Program-made: the position numbers and the translations under genes | Part shown: one piece after another, positions 37,866-49,944 of the stretch | Layout of the letters: each line of letters starts with the position of its first letter | Position numbering within the stretch: position 1 is the stretch's first letter | Notes under the pieces: generated by a model | Database searches by the model: none | The model's input: the letters and a program-made list of their open reading frames with translations, nothing else | Told to the model about the DNA's origin: nothing | NCBI GenBank assembly: GCA_944472155.2 | Contig: OX235279.1 | Coordinates: 60,733,564 to 60,797,563, forward strand | Origin: Trichobilharzia szidati | Taxonomy: Eukaryota > Platyhelminthes > Trematoda > Strigeidida > Schistosomatidae | Length of the DNA: 64,000 nucleotides | Direction of reading: 5' to 3'

Positions 37866-39847
37866 GTAAGTTTACATTACTTTTTGAGGTATTCTTTAGA
37901 TTTAGTCTGTACAAGGCGGGAAAATACTTTCTGTGCCTTTTAACCTGTTAAGTGGAAACTATTGACTTATTTTTTCACAACAATTAGATCGGTATTTAAG
38001 GTTGTACAAGGCGAATGTCTAGCTACAGAGGTGTACAGTCATGCTTTGTTTTATTGGTGACGTATATCTCAGCACTTTGACCACTGTTCCAATGGTGATT
38101 AGTCCACTAATGATTAGGCTAACAAATTATTTTACAGCTTATCTTGAATTTCTTTATGTGCCCGTTAGCCTATTAAAGTTATCAGATACTAGAAGTCAAT
38201 AAGAACTCTTGGCCGGATTCATTTCACTTCAGAATTGTTATTTGAACTCTACTAGCTTACAGACATTATACAAAACGCAGTTATTTCTTAGTTCGGAGTC
38301 ATTTAATCATCTTTACCTGCAAAGCCAATACTTCACAGAACACGTTTTATCTTGTAAAAGCTGTTATTCATTGAAATTCATTATTGCTCTCATCATTCAA
38401 ACACTTGTGGAGCCAGCTGTGAAAATTGATTCACCCTTCTAAGGATCACACTGAAATAATTCTTTCAGTTACATAATATGAAGATAAAAGATAGATTGGA
38501 CTTCTACGTCGAAACTTTCCATAAGTTGAACAGGTTGGTCAATTTAACTCATTGGGATCATAACAGATAACGACAAGATATAGATCGATAGTTTGAGAAT
38601 CACAATGCTGCAAATAAGAACTAAATTTCCATGCTGCGTGTGGTATTAAAATTGCTAAGAAGTATTCTGACAGGTTTCTGTAAATACTCTGAATACATGT
38701 AATGATTTCGAATTTTTGTATCTGGAATATTAAAAGAAACTAAAAGTCTATATATAATGATCTCTATACAAAATTTTGAATGTAAATTTCAAGTAGAGAG
38801 CATTCAACGTTACTGTACAACTCTAGTACTATAAAGGGCTATACAATACCATTACAACTCCTCGTCTGTTACAATGGGAATGGATGAATAAGTTATTCGT
38901 TTCAACAAAATATCATTACAAATGGAAGAGTAACATATAATAATAAAGCCTTATTTCATACAATGTGTGAACACGTACAGAAATTTTCAGCGTATTTAGT
39001 TCCAAAACGTTCCCTCTTCATACACGACTTACATGCAAAGTCATAATCTGAAGTAAGTCATGTGACGTAGACTTGTTGCATGTGAAGAGAGAACCGATTC
39101 TGCACACTTTTCCTTCATTTCCTTCGGGAATTTCACAGCGTTTAGTTGGAAGCTAAATAAATATGCATCTGAATTCATGTATTGGTCATTTGGTATAACT
39201 GCACAATTAAAACAATAAGAAATGCAAAGAATTTATACATTTTGATGGACGAAAATTCTGATGGTCCAGTAATTAAAGCAGGTCACATTAGAACTACGGT
39301 TTGAACAAATTCCTTCCCGTAATATTTCTAAGTATTACATCATATCTTGATCAAAGGCTACATAAACAACTTATTATTGTTCATTTCACATGTATTTACA
39401 TATAAACAGGTAAAGAGAAAAGTTCTTAAAACATTTGAGAGTTGGAACGAAAGCATGCATGATTTAACGAGTTAGTAAGTATAAATTAACAATATCTGCA
39501 GCAGTGCTCACTTATTAACTCCAACTTAAGGGAGAAATGTTTACTGAATCGCTCTCAATAAAAAATACCATTAATATTTCTTAATTTTTTTCTTAAAGTA
39601 AATCACTTCGCCTACCAACTGTTTTCAGCACTGATCAAAACTGTAAGCTATTTCAGTGACTATTGAGCTCTGCCTACTACTTCATATCCATCCCATTTAG
39701 TCTTAAAAAAGTATGTCACGATTAGTGAATTTTTCTCTAAACATAGCGCAGTATTAATTCCCACATACTTTACAAACAGGATAGTTTCCATTCATTAGGA
39801 TAACATCCCTTTCGCTCGATAGATAATCAAATGTTTTCTCCCTTTAG
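37866..39847 (+). other. SER: Intron 5 of receptor gene
   Basis: 2.0 kb, GTAAGT donor, CCCTTTAG acceptor. Only AT-rich sequence and short chance ORFs are seen, with no recognised repeat. Confidence 0.75.
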
Positions 39848-40039
39848 TGAAAAATCAGTCACCAGGATCGGTGATAACAATTATGAACGGTGAAAATATT
39901 GAATTATTTGGATTCAAGTCTCTAACTAATATTGGAGGTTATGTATATTTGAGAAATTTGCCAAAACTCTGTTATATTAGTGCACTGACAAAAATGGCAC
40001 ATGTGATTACGGTGGATGTACAAGAAGAAGAGATATGCG
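39848..40039 (+). CDS. SER: Receptor exon f: end of domain III (L2)
   Basis: Sixty-three whole codons including NIELFGFKSLTNIGGYVYLR, NLPKLCYISALTKM and VQEEEIC. It carries the last L-domain repeats: L-G-F-x-S-L-x-x-I-x-G-x-V-x-(L/I)-x-x-N/L-P-x-L-C-Y. The L-C-Y motif that ends L2 in ErbB receptors is intact. The W/N-W pair that usually follows (human T-I-N-W) is not conserved. An N-Q-S sequon is near the start. Phase 1 in and out. Acceptor CCCTTTAG, donor GTATGT. Confidence 0.96.
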
Positions 40040-41705
40040 GTATGTTGAAATGACTTGATATCTGTATTTTTATATCTGATGATCATATCTGTAAAAGTGC
40101 TTTTTAAAAAAAGGTTTTCTTGAATTTATGGAAAGCTGACTACTTCGGATATCTCATTCGATTAATCTTCATGAAGGTAAAGCTACAGAAAATAAGTGCA
40201 GATGTGAAGAATACAGGGCACCTGCTTGACATTTTACCATCACTTCACACTTATTATTCACCTTATTAGCCCTTGACTGTAGAATATAGATGATGATATC
40301 ATTCCAATGTGATGAATTAATTCGTAAGGCACTAGTCTATTTCATAGAGTTCACTATGAATTATGCATCTGTAACATATTTCCTTCTGGTATAAGTAGAA
40401 ACATAACAATCCAATTTGCATCGTATTGCAAGTTCACATATACATAAAGCATCAGAAGCTGAAGCCATTGAGTAATTCTTTTAATGTTAACGTGCTAACT
40501 GTAAAAAGTAGGATAGCTAAGCTTAGTTTCGAAGGGAGATAGTATTCTTTGGCGAATACGGGAAAAGGAAAAATTATTGTGCATTACTTTTTGAATTGTC
40601 TTACAATTTGAAACAAACTTTTCAAAGTACAGGCTTCTCACTTGTATCGAAATATTATCTGCACTTCACAACTTGTCAGCCTTATTCCACATTTAATTTA
40701 CCTACATTCTAAACTTAATGTATATGACACCATGGTTACACAGTAAATTTCGTTATTTGGTAACCGCTGTCTGTTGTATGCTGTCCTTGAGCGAATATAA
40801 TGTTCGTAATTTGGAGAAAAGCTATACATTTTAAGAGACAAATACTAACGGAATAAAATTGTTTTTATTTGAATGCACGTGTGTATTTATATTTTATAAA
40901 AGCCAAGTTAGTTGCACTTGAATCCGTATGTTACTACACTTAAATAAACAATCACAATAAAATTGTGAATTGAATGAACAAAGTACGGAAAAATGTTCAA
41001 AAATACATCTGTGAATACAAAGTTTAGATATCTGATCATTTATTGCAAAACCCTTAGACTGTAAACAAGTGATAAAAAACAATACTCTAGAATTAATTAA
41101 TCTAGACGTGTACACTATATGCACGTAGAATGTCTAAGGTGCTGGATTCCTTATACCGCCAAAATATTTGCAGAATGATATGGCTATTTACTTCTTTTAA
41201 AACAGTTAGCCACCCACTCAAAGATTGAATATTATTATTCAGTAATCTTTTATTCCTTTGTATTTCTAGTGGAACAGCTTCAAGCTTGAGTTTTGAAGTT
41301 TCAGTAAAAGTGGTTTTATTCTTACTGGGTAGGGTTGCTAGTTTCATACCCAATCTCCCCTCTTTACTGGGATTATCACCGGCTAAGCGAGGCTTAGGAG
41401 TGTGTAATTTCTATTTTCGTATGGTTCAGGTTGTAGCCAGTTGAGAAGCATCCTCAAAATGATAAAAAGTGAGCTCATAGTATACTGGTACATTTGTCAT
41501 TCTTGCCTTGTTCAAATTGATTAATTAGAAGAATTGCATGAAGTTTTTTCCTTCACAGACGACTTGGAAAGGAAAGTTTGTACATTGAAAAACCAACTAA
41601 TTTAGGAAGAAAATATGTGCGGATTTGTGACTTTTTATATTAATTAGTGTTTCCAGTAGTAGGTAACCTTCATAACTGAGGTTTGTTTTATTCTATTTAC
41701 TACAG
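40040..41705 (+). other. SER: Intron 6 of receptor gene
   Basis: 1.7 kb, GTATGT donor, TTTACTACAG acceptor. It contains a minus-strand composite SINE fragment (41235-41402). The rest has no recognised feature. Confidence 0.8.
41235..41402 (-). repeat. tRNA/RTE composite SINE, 5'-truncated copy
   Basis: On the minus strand: AGTAAAGAGGGGAGATTGGG, AACTAGCAACCCTACCC, ACTGAAACTTCAAAACT, TTGAAGCTGTTCCACTAGAA and a short AAGGAATAAAAG end. This is the body and tail of the SINE family at 7505-7730 and 49945-50185. The tRNA-like head is absent. Confidence 0.7.
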
Positions 41706-42073
41706 TTAAACGCGGTCATGTTTGTCATAGCGAATGCCTGCCAGAACTTGGCTGTTGGGGTGCTGAAGCTAATATGTGTGCCCATTGTTGTGGTTTGAAA
41801 GCTGGTGACTACTGTGTGTCAAAATGCACAGACCGCCCTGGATTTTATGAAATCCCAACACCTGTTAATCATACAAATTTGAGGCAGACTGAAGGTGGTC
41901 CAGTTTGTAGGACACTGCCTCTGACTAAAAGCCAAATAGCGGAAATGGACGAACAATCCATCACTTCAGCCGTAATTCCTGCAAAAACATGTGCTGCCTG
42001 TCATCCGGAATGTGCTCAAACATGTTATGGACCTAATGCTAACCAATGCGTTGGCGAGTGTAAACATTATCAG
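41706..42073 (+). CDS. SER: Receptor exon g: start of cysteine-rich domain IV
   Basis: The longest ectodomain exon (122 codons). It opens with HVCHSECLPELGCWGAEANM, the C-W-G landmark that begins ErbB domain IV, followed by C-x-x-C-C...Y-C-V-x-x-C. A 50-residue cysteine-poor stretch with an N-H-T sequon follows, then CAACHPECAQTCYGPNANQC and VGECKHYQ, corresponding to human C-x-x-C-H-P-E-C...C-T-G-x-G-x-x-x-C. It enters in phase 1 and ends in phase 0. Acceptor TTTACTACAG, donor GTAAGT. Read-through into the intron adds 12 codons before a stop that overlaps an AATAAA signal. Confidence 0.97.
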
Positions 42074-42107
42074 GTAAGTAAAGGAAAGTTAATTATTTCC
42101 AGAGTAG

Positions 42108-42113
42108 AATAAA
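42108..42113 (+). promoter_or_regulatory. SER: Candidate intronic polyadenylation signal
   Basis: AATAAA overlaps the first in-frame stop codon (TAA at 42110-42112) reached if intron 7 is retained, 36 nt past the donor. Its use would yield a receptor ending in domain IV, with no transmembrane segment. Isolated AATAAA hexamers are common in AT-rich DNA, so use is unproven. Confidence 0.35.
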
Positions 42114-42419
42114 AGTGAAGCAGGAAGAACTCGGTTGAATTAAGCTTATTACGCAAAATTTATACACATGATTAGATGGTATAGAATGAAGTTTGTAAAT
42201 TAATATTTATTATTTCACTAGTTATATGATGAAATGATTTTTGAAAATTCAAACTATTTGAAAAAGATCCTACTACGAAGCAGCCTCATTAACTATTGTT
42301 TTACTGAAATAATAAAAAATTTTAATTCATGTAGGAATAGAACATGTGCACTGCGGTAGAGTATAATTCCATTATGAGATCATGGCTTCAATTTGCAGAA
42401 TAATACGGATTTCTAGTTT

Positions 42420-43405
42420 TAATGAATCATCAAGGCTGCCTACTATCGCCAGTGATTTTCCTGATTGCAGTAGATTGGATAATGCGACAAACAGCGGGCA
42501 ATGAGGAAACAGGCATAAAATGGACTCACACAAAATACTTGGAGCATCTGGACTTCGCCGATGATATATGTCTGATTTCCCACAAACTGGAAGATATGCA
42601 AGCGAAAAGCAACAAGTTGTCAGAAGAAGCATCAAAGATAGGACTTCAGGTGAACATAGAGAAAACAGAGGTGATGAAGATTCCTGGACAAAACAGCAAC
42701 AACAACAACTGACAACAATCAGCATAAATGGGAGGAACCTGAAAGAAACAACCTCCTTTACCTACTTGGGAAGCATCGTTTCAACTACAGGCGAACGGAA
42801 GTGACGAGGATATTAAAGCAAGAATCGGAAAAGCAAGACAAGCTTTCACTACTCTCAAGTGTGTGACGAGGTCAACAGCACTCTGCATCAAAACGAAGAT
42901 AAGATCCGGATTTTCAACTCCAATGTGAAGTCAGTCAGTGCTACTATACGGATCAGAGACTTGGCCAGCGCGTCATAAAGAGCATCTCAAACAAGCTACA
43001 GACCTTCATTAACAGTTGTCTTCGCTCAATACTCAAGATCAGATGGCCGGCCAGAAAAGGATCAGCAACAGAGAGGGATCTCTGGGAGCGAACCAACACA
43101 GCAGGAACCGATTGTGAAACAAATAGGCAGGAAGAAATGGAGATGGATTGGCTGGCCATACTCTGAGGAAACCATCAAGTGACATCACTAGACAAACCAT
43201 CGCTCGAGTGGAACCCTGAAGAGAAGCGGCTAGTTGGTCGTCAGTGCAAGGGTGACTTGGAGGAGGTCATGTGAAGAGGAGATGAAAACGTGTGAGCAGA
43301 CTTGGACCAGATGAAGACTCTAGCAGAGAACCGAACGCAATGGAGACGCACGGCTGAAGCCCTATGTTCCTCTAGAAATTAAAGGAAACAATAATAATTA
43401 TATAC
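42420..43405 (+). mobile_element. RTE-clade LINE, 5'-truncated copy with F-A-D-D motif
   Basis: An open frame at 42422-42712 reads NHQGCLLSPVIFLIAVDWIM, then LDFADDICLISHKLEDMQAK, then SEEASKIGLQVNIEKTEVMK. The F-A-D-D box is the catalytic palm motif of RTE-type reverse transcriptases and L-L-S-P is the preceding motif B region. A frameshift follows, then SINGRNLKETTSFTYLGSIV (about 42720-42780) and the C-terminal basic segment TWRRSCEEEMK (about 43254-43290). It ends with CCTCTAGAAATTAAAGGAAA and AATAATAATT. Start and finger regions are missing. It lies in the same orientation as the host gene. Confidence 0.9.
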
Positions 43406-44046
43406 ATGATTTAGTTTTCTCAGAATTTCGATACTAGAACGTGGGCGTCTTTCTCATCTTTAGGCTGAAGATATCGTGGAACTTCCGCTATCAAATAACA
43501 AGGTTCCAAGAAAAAATAAACAATTACTGTCCGTATCTTGACCCGCATAACTCCATTATAACTTCGAATGAGTAACCTTTTCTTCATACCGACCTCTTGA
43601 AGAAACAATGCTTAGCTCTTCCTATAAGATAGGAGAATACTAGTATTCTTAGCTGGTGCTGAATATCAATACAGAAGGCAATATTTCAAATCTACCCATT
43701 CTTCGCTACACTTATTCTGCCACAAAACATATTACTGCTCATTTCTGTGAAATTTCCAGTATGTGTGTACCTGTAAACAGAGAAGTTTTTGGAAATTCTA
43801 GTCTCACCCATTCAGAATGATGTTTGAACAGACTTTACTAGCTGGGCTAATGACTAAGATACCAAGAAATCTACTCAAGAGAATTTCACCCCAGGTGACA
43901 TTTAAAAGCTATAGGATAGTAACATGAGACATGACACTGAAATGCTTTCAGTGTCAGTAGGTTTTCTTACCGAAGACAGATATTTTCTAGCCGAATAATG
44001 ATTCTTAAAAACCACTAACTACTCCCTGTCAAATATCTCTTTACAG

Positions 44047-44230
44047 CATGGTGATTCTTGCGTGCCTGAATGTCCATGGAATACATATATTGAACCGGAA
44101 ACCCGCCATTGCTCACCATGCAATGAGTCATGCAGCCATATTCTAACAGCAGGACAAAGTCGACTTTGTAGTGGCCCAGGAAATTTCCTCGGTTTGGGTG
44201 GTTGTGAAACCTGTTGGACTGTCATACAAG
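44047..44230 (+). CDS. SER: Receptor exon h: domain IV, second furin-like module
   Basis: Sixty-one codons, phase 0 in and phase 1 out: HGDSCVPECPWNTYIEPE, then HCSPCNESCSHILTAGQSRL, then CSGPGN, GCETCWTVIQ. It follows the pattern Y-x-x-x-x-x-C-V-x-x-C-P...C-x-x-C-x-x-x-C...C-x-G-P-G...G-C-x-x-C, typical of furin-like repeats in ErbB domain IV. An N-E-S sequon is present. Acceptor CTCTTTACAG, donor GTTAGT. Confidence 0.96.
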
Positions 44231-44773
44231 GTTAGTTTTCTGTGATGACTGAGTTTGTTTAGTTCTTCTTTATATGTTTCCATTTCTTTTTACAACAACT
44301 TATCATTCTCTTTATAGACAATAACAGTTTAGAAAGTTATTATATATTAATCAATGAATTCATAATGATAAATTTCAATTTCATTATCATTCATCCCTAG
44401 ATGAAGCAGTCGGCAAGCGGTTACGAAAGTGCTTAATGATTATGATTTTCTCTACTTAAGTTAATTCAGTTTTCTCTTCGATCTAAGAGACAATAATCGA
44501 AGACAACCTATTTGAATAATTTCTCATAGCTTTGTTTAGATTTCTTTGTTATGTGCATTTGTAATTAGTGCAAGTCAGTGTGCTAGAGTAATGGGTGGAA
44601 TTGGCAGTTATGACCTCCACCTCTATTGATCATGTCAAAATAAACATTTATTGATAAATTTGCTGACTTGATCACTGAATCATACCGTCTCATTATAAAC
44701 AAAAAATAAAAAAGAACACAATAGCGGCAACAGAGGAGTCTTTAAAAGTTAGTTTTGATAAATTTATACGTCT

Positions 44774-44800
44774 TACACACACACACACACACACACACAC
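44774..44800 (+). repeat. (CA)n microsatellite
   Basis: About 13 CA units immediately upstream of the RTE fragment that starts at 44801. The insertion may have landed in or next to the microsatellite. Confidence 0.9.
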
Positions 44801-45019
44801 TCTGAGGAAACCAGCAAGTGACATCACTAGACAAGCCCTCGAGTGGAACCCGAAAGGGAAGCGACGAGTTGGTCGTCCAAGAGTGACCTGGAGGAGATCA
44901 TGTGAAGAGGAATTGAAAGCGTGTGGGCAGACTTGGAGCCAGGTGAAAACCGAACGCAATGGAGACGCATGGCTGAAGCCCTATGTTCCTCTAGGAATTA
45001 AAGGAAATAATAATAATAT
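44801..45019 (+). mobile_element. RTE-clade LINE, short 3'-end fragment
   Basis: A 219-bp extreme 5'-truncated copy. The frame reads LEWNPKGKRRVGRPRVTWRR with small shifts, then SCEEELKACGQTWSQ, and ends with GCCCTATGTTCCTCTAGGAA, TTAAAGGAAA and AATAATAATAT. It is nearly identical in its last 150 bp to 43250-43405, so both probably come from the same young subfamily. Confidence 0.88.
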
Positions 45020-45793
45020 ACGTCTTACCATCTACGCAATAATTTAAATACATATATTTTCTTTTGCTACTGAAATTCATTTTGAGGTAGTTGAGGAATA
45101 AGAAATATTTGAGCAACAATGAACTTTCGGCCGGAATTCTTGATGTTCAGCAGAGAATGTTGTATCTCCTAACCTTCATTTAGGTCCATATTTCACCCGA
45201 AGTAACGAATATCATATGAGGTGAAACTCACAAAATGCATTTTTGCTAAGATTACAACGTACTACTTACCAAGCCATGACCTTTCTATTCTGTTTGAATC
45301 AAGAAAAGTTGAACTTGGTGAGTAGGCAACTGATTTTCCGATTTCAAGAGGGTTAATGAAGCTTCATGACAGTGACTAGCAGTGGATTCGAGGATGTACA
45401 TTTCGTCTTATTTTCAATCTGTTGCTAACATCGCATTGTTGCTCAGTTTGACAGCATCAAAAATCAGCGAAAGTGTATTTTAGCCAGCAGACAAATAGTT
45501 GATTCTAATTTGAAAACCATTGAAATGCATTGCTTTTGTTCGCTACTTTGTGACTTTAGTTCATCGCCTTGCGCATAAGACGAAATTTATGATAGATAAG
45601 GTTAAGATAATCACTCAGCGAAACTAATTAACTGTTCATTATTTTTGATTGGAAGAAACATACGCGAAAGTTTGCTTTCTGTGTAAAGTAATAATCAGTT
45701 ATTTCATCTAAGGTGATAATTTCAACATTTATGTCTTCGAATAATACAATTTTTCCGGATAAATGTTTTACATTGAATGTGTTTTATTCTTAG

Positions 45794-46069
45794 AAAAAAA
45801 TACAAATAAATACCAGTGTCTACCAGACGACTGTCCTCCCAAGCATTACACTGAATCTTATCAAACACAAGATTTTATTAACAAAGAAAAAATTATGGTA
45901 TCCTTCCAGACTCCAGTGAAAAAAGGTGAACTTGGTAGTATGATTCGTGTGTGTAAACCGTGCCATCCATTTTGTGACTTGTGTACAGCCAACGGGACGC
46001 ATGCATCTATTTGTCATAGTTGTGCGCATTGGTGGTTCAAATCAGAATGTGTTGCAGTTTGTCCACCGG
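45794..46069 (+). CDS. SER: Receptor exon i: domain IV, third furin-like module
   Basis: Ninety-one whole codons, phase 1 in and out. It reads KNTNKYQCLPDDCPPKHYTE, a 30-residue cysteine-free stretch, IRVCKPCHPFCDLCTANGTH, ASICHSCAHWWFKSECVAVC and PP. The cysteine pattern (C-x-x-x-x-C-P...C-x-x-C-x-x-x-C-x-x-C...C-x-x-C...C-x-x-x-C-P) continues the furin-like array beyond the length of vertebrate domain IV. An N-G-T sequon is present. Acceptor TTTATTCTTAG overlaps an in-frame TTA-GAA. Donor GTGAGT. Confidence 0.95.
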
Positions 46070-47429
46070 GTGAGTTCTTTCTTGCTTTTCTTCACTATTA
46101 TCATGGAAGCTTATCATGATGTCCCATTATTCAGTCCCATTATTGATTTAAATGTGTAGGAGTGTAGCGAATCAAAATGGTGAAACCATTACATTAAAGT
46201 CAGGAGATATGGCATATATAATGACTTCCATATATGTAACGGAAAGTTACTCAATCTAAAAGTCAAAATTTAAACAGTGTACAGTTGGTTGTAATTGTCA
46301 GTCAACGACTGAATCTTAGAAATTTGCCCAGCTTGACTCTGTGTGTCTGTGACCTAATATCCATGATCACCAAGTACCGAAATTCACTTTTGATATTAAG
46401 TAAAAAGTAGTCCGTTTTTAAGAAATTCCACACAGCAGTTACCTTACTGATTATATAAACATATATATATGGATATAGGAGTTTGAGGAAGTGAAAAGTT
46501 TTTTTACCGGTTAATCAGTAGATTTCTGTTGTCGTAAGACGCATGAGAAAAGCAATTTGCCTCACTATCATATTCTCTCTAAAATTCCCAGTGAAACACT
46601 TGGCAATTTGTAAGCTTATTCTACCCGCTGAGTACAATAAACAATAAAGAAAAATAAAAGTATTCTTCATGCCTTGTTATTCATTGAATTTGTTATCTTA
46701 AGGTAGTGTACTCAGTTTCCTTTTACTATACCCTGATTGCATGATTAACTTGTTTCTACTTAATATTTATCACTTCAACAGTTCAACACAATAAATGAAA
46801 GTTTGCATAAATCTCGATTCCATTAATCATACCTGTCTTTCATCTCACAAAATATCATAGATTGAAATGCAAAATTCATTCACATAGTTTGCACTCTGAT
46901 ACATTTAAATACTAGAACTAGCAGGATTCCTATAACAGTAGGTGGTATAGGTCAATAGGTGATAAGATTTATGTAATGCAGGTATGCAAAAATACGGGAA
47001 AATGTTTGAGATGATGCGATCAAGCTTTATATATGTTTTTAGTGTTGTTAAGATAAGACGAGTTGATTAGATTGGTTAGGCGAGTCTGCAAACATACAAG
47101 CATGCAAATATACATATAAATAAATTAGATATAATTAAAATACAAATTCTGTGAACACCACACACAGTTTATCACTTACAGTTAATTGGTCGAACTTAAA
47201 TGAATGTGTGCGGACGTATTTGCTTATACATAAAAGAGTATACTCCCGTCTAACAGTTATCCATGCTAAAATTTGGGAAGTAACTTCTATGATATATTTG
47301 CTTTCAACGGATTTATCAATTTATCAATTGTTGCCATGATAAAAATGCATGACATTTGTGGATCTAGGCTTTCTACAACCGAAAATGAACTGGATTTTCA
47401 TATATAAATATATGTATATATATGATGAC

Positions 47430-47935
47430 TGGAGATAATCGGCAGGAAGCCTTGGACCTAGGTTTCGCGCTTGTTAGCACTCACCAGTCAACAAGGCATA
47501 TCTACAATCTCGAAGGAACTCATGTCCACCACTGACATTCGAACCCGTGTCACCCAGTGTTGCAGGTAGAGACATTGCCACTGAGCTATTAGAGCTCGCG
47601 ATTGACATCCTGTAGGACTGTATTAGATACCTTCATTGGACACTAGTAACTAGTGTAATGTGTCTAGTCCTTTCTTTGGTGCAGACTGAATTCTATCATT
47701 CAGGTTTGCAATGTAGCCGCCATGCCACTAGGTGGATCACCATCACAATGCACTCTGAATTATTGTTATTAGATGGTAGCCGTGCAGCGAAATTGATTAT
47801 CATCAAATCAGTGTACACCGTGATGACGAGCTACCTAGATTGGTGGCCACATTGCAAACCTAACTGATAGAATTCAGTCTGCATCAAAGAAAGGACACTA
47901 ATTACTAGTGTCCAATCAAAGTATATATATATATA
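47430..47935 (-). repeat. tRNA-derived SINE (A/B-box family), copy 2 with inverted tail
   Basis: On the minus strand: a B box GGTTCGAATG (about 47550-47541), an A box AATAGCTCAGTGG (about 47592-47580) and the body ending near 47430. Upstream of the head (plus 47640-47820) is a full tail segment in the same orientation (GAATTCAGTCTGCACC; CACTAGTTACTAGTGTCC). Beyond that (plus 47823-47930) the tail occurs again in the opposite orientation. The architecture inverted tail - tail - head - body is the same as at 57660-58110. Confidence 0.75.
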
Positions 47936-47942
47936 TATATAT
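47922..47942 (+). repeat. (TA)n microsatellite
   Basis: About ten TA units at the right end of the SINE complex. Confidence 0.9.
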
Positions 47943-48574
47943 AACTGCATGTGCATGTTGACTGTACAGTGGAATATGACACTAGTGTTTACATATTACG
48001 AAGGTTTACAGGACAGTATAAATTCAGTTTTCTGTATAGATATTTACTTATAAATTCAAATACAAAACATTTGTGAATCACGTACTTGTTGAAGATCTAG
48101 ACATACAAATGTTTTAAACTATTTTATTGATTTTTTTTAACATCGAACCTGTCTTGGCTATCCGATTTTGAAGTCTGATTTCTATTTGATTTTTTTCCAT
48201 TTGTCTGGGACTGGACATCTAAATTAACACTGATTTATACTGATTTAATTATGACCTATTAAACTTCTCTAACTTTTATTTATTTATGTGTGTATGACAA
48301 GTACGTGTGTGATCAGATTGTTCCGAAAGGGTAAATACGATTCAGTTACATTTAAACTACTACTTGTGTTATATTATGTTCATATGTTTGTTAACTAAGC
48401 TAACTGGAGTATAAATAGCTATGTCAATAATACTGTGATGATGTGATTTTGTTGATGAAGTCTTTCTTAGAAGATTTCAGACTCCCATTAGACATTGGTA
48501 TAAGCATCTACTGCTTTGGAGACTAAAATACAAACTGTTTTAATTTTCTGCTTCAGTTATTACCATCTGAGAAA

Positions 48575-48940
48575 AACTAGTGTCCAGTCGAAAATATCCA
48601 ATAGAGGAGGTCAATCGCAAGCCCGAATAGCTCAGTGGCAATGTCTCTACCTGCAACACTGGGTGACACGGGTTCGAATGTCAGTGGTGGACATGAGTTC
48701 CTTCGAGATTGTAGATATGCCTTGTTGACTGGTGAGTGCTAACAAGCGCGAAACCTAGGTCCAAGGTTTCCTGTCGATTGCTTTCAACCATTCGATACCA
48801 ACAATTCACAGTGCACTGTGATGGTGAGTCACTTAACATGGTGGCCACATTGAAAACTTGACTGATAGAATTTATTCTACACCAAAGATAAGAATAGACA
48901 CATTAGACTAGTTACTGACTGGTGTCCAACCAAATCACCT
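48575..48940 (+). repeat. tRNA-derived SINE (A/B-box family), copy 3
   Basis: It starts with an ACTAGTGTCCAGTC scrap of tail, then the head with A box GAATAGCTCAGTGGCAATG (about 48624) and B box GGGTTCGAATGTC (about 48669), body TGCCTTGTTGACTGGTGAG onward, and the tail TAGACTAGTTACTGACTGG ending near 48940. It has the best-preserved head and body of the family in this window. The body segment CTGGTGA...GAAAC is discussed as a hammerhead-like relic. Confidence 0.8.
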
Positions 48941-49944
48941 CATTCTTTAGCAGAAGCAGAATATGAATTGTCTAGCATAGAGTTAAAAGAAAAGAAATTG
49001 ATAGTAATAATTGCTAGGTTTATAAGCATAAATTAAATGTTATCCAGTTAATTTTCGTAATAACCTCAGTAAATAAAGTAAATTATGGTTGTGATACGAA
49101 TATCATAAAAACAGACGTCTACTTTCAAATGCGAATAACAGTAATGAAATTGTTAGTAAAATGATTTATAATCCACTGTGGTCCTGAGATTAAATCCCAT
49201 AAATAATAGGATTTTTCGTCATATTCTGCATGCCAACAATCAGTGGGTCTGCTTCACTACTTCACCAGTATATTTTTGGCATTTTTAGCTTCTAAATGCT
49301 TTCCTCACTAGATGATTCAAAATGAAACCAGAAAGAAACACAATTCAATGTTTCGCTTTATGTGAATGCAATCATTAATTTGTCGTGATTTAGAATAAGA
49401 CAAAATTCTGTTACTTATTCAGGGTGCAAAACTCTACATAGAATGAGAATACCAGTTTAGGAAAAAATTCAGAGGGATTATAAAACTTTGATTTGCAGCT
49501 TTCAATGATAATCCAAGTCAGCAGTTAGTTGGGCATAATTTTAAGTTTGTGCAATGTGGCTGATCGAGTCATTTTTACATTTATTGTTAACAACCGTATG
49601 TCTCATTTTTGGTGGCATCCCTAACCTCTAAGTACACAACATACAATTTTCATCGACTGTTTAATGGAAAGCTTTACCAGTATCCACCAACTCAGATAAT
49701 AATCTTATAGCATTTAAAAGGCCTAGGATAACATTTTTACTAATCTAGTTGGAATCAGAATTATTATTTCTTCTTATTTCCGCTGAGGATTTCACTTGTG
49801 GTATTTCATCACCAGTATTCTCGAAAACTACTTGTTCTTTGTTTCAGAAGTTGGAAGCATTCACCTTCACTATCTGGTAAATATCCATATTCAAAAACTC
49901 AGTTTGAAATTATTTTTATCGCCTACATGATATACATGATATAT

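Larger units (their letters stand above)
42074..44046 (+). other. SER: Intron 7 of receptor gene
   Basis: 2.0 kb, GTAAGT donor, CTTTACAG acceptor. It begins with an in-frame extension that stops at 42110-42112, and AATAAA spans 42108-42113. It also contains an RTE LINE fragment in sense orientation (42420-43405). Confidence 0.8.
44231..45793 (+). other. SER: Intron 8 of receptor gene
   Basis: 1.6 kb, GTTAGT donor, TTTATTCTTAG acceptor. It contains a CA microsatellite (44774-44800) directly joined to an RTE 3' end (44801-45019). Nothing else was recognised. Confidence 0.8.
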
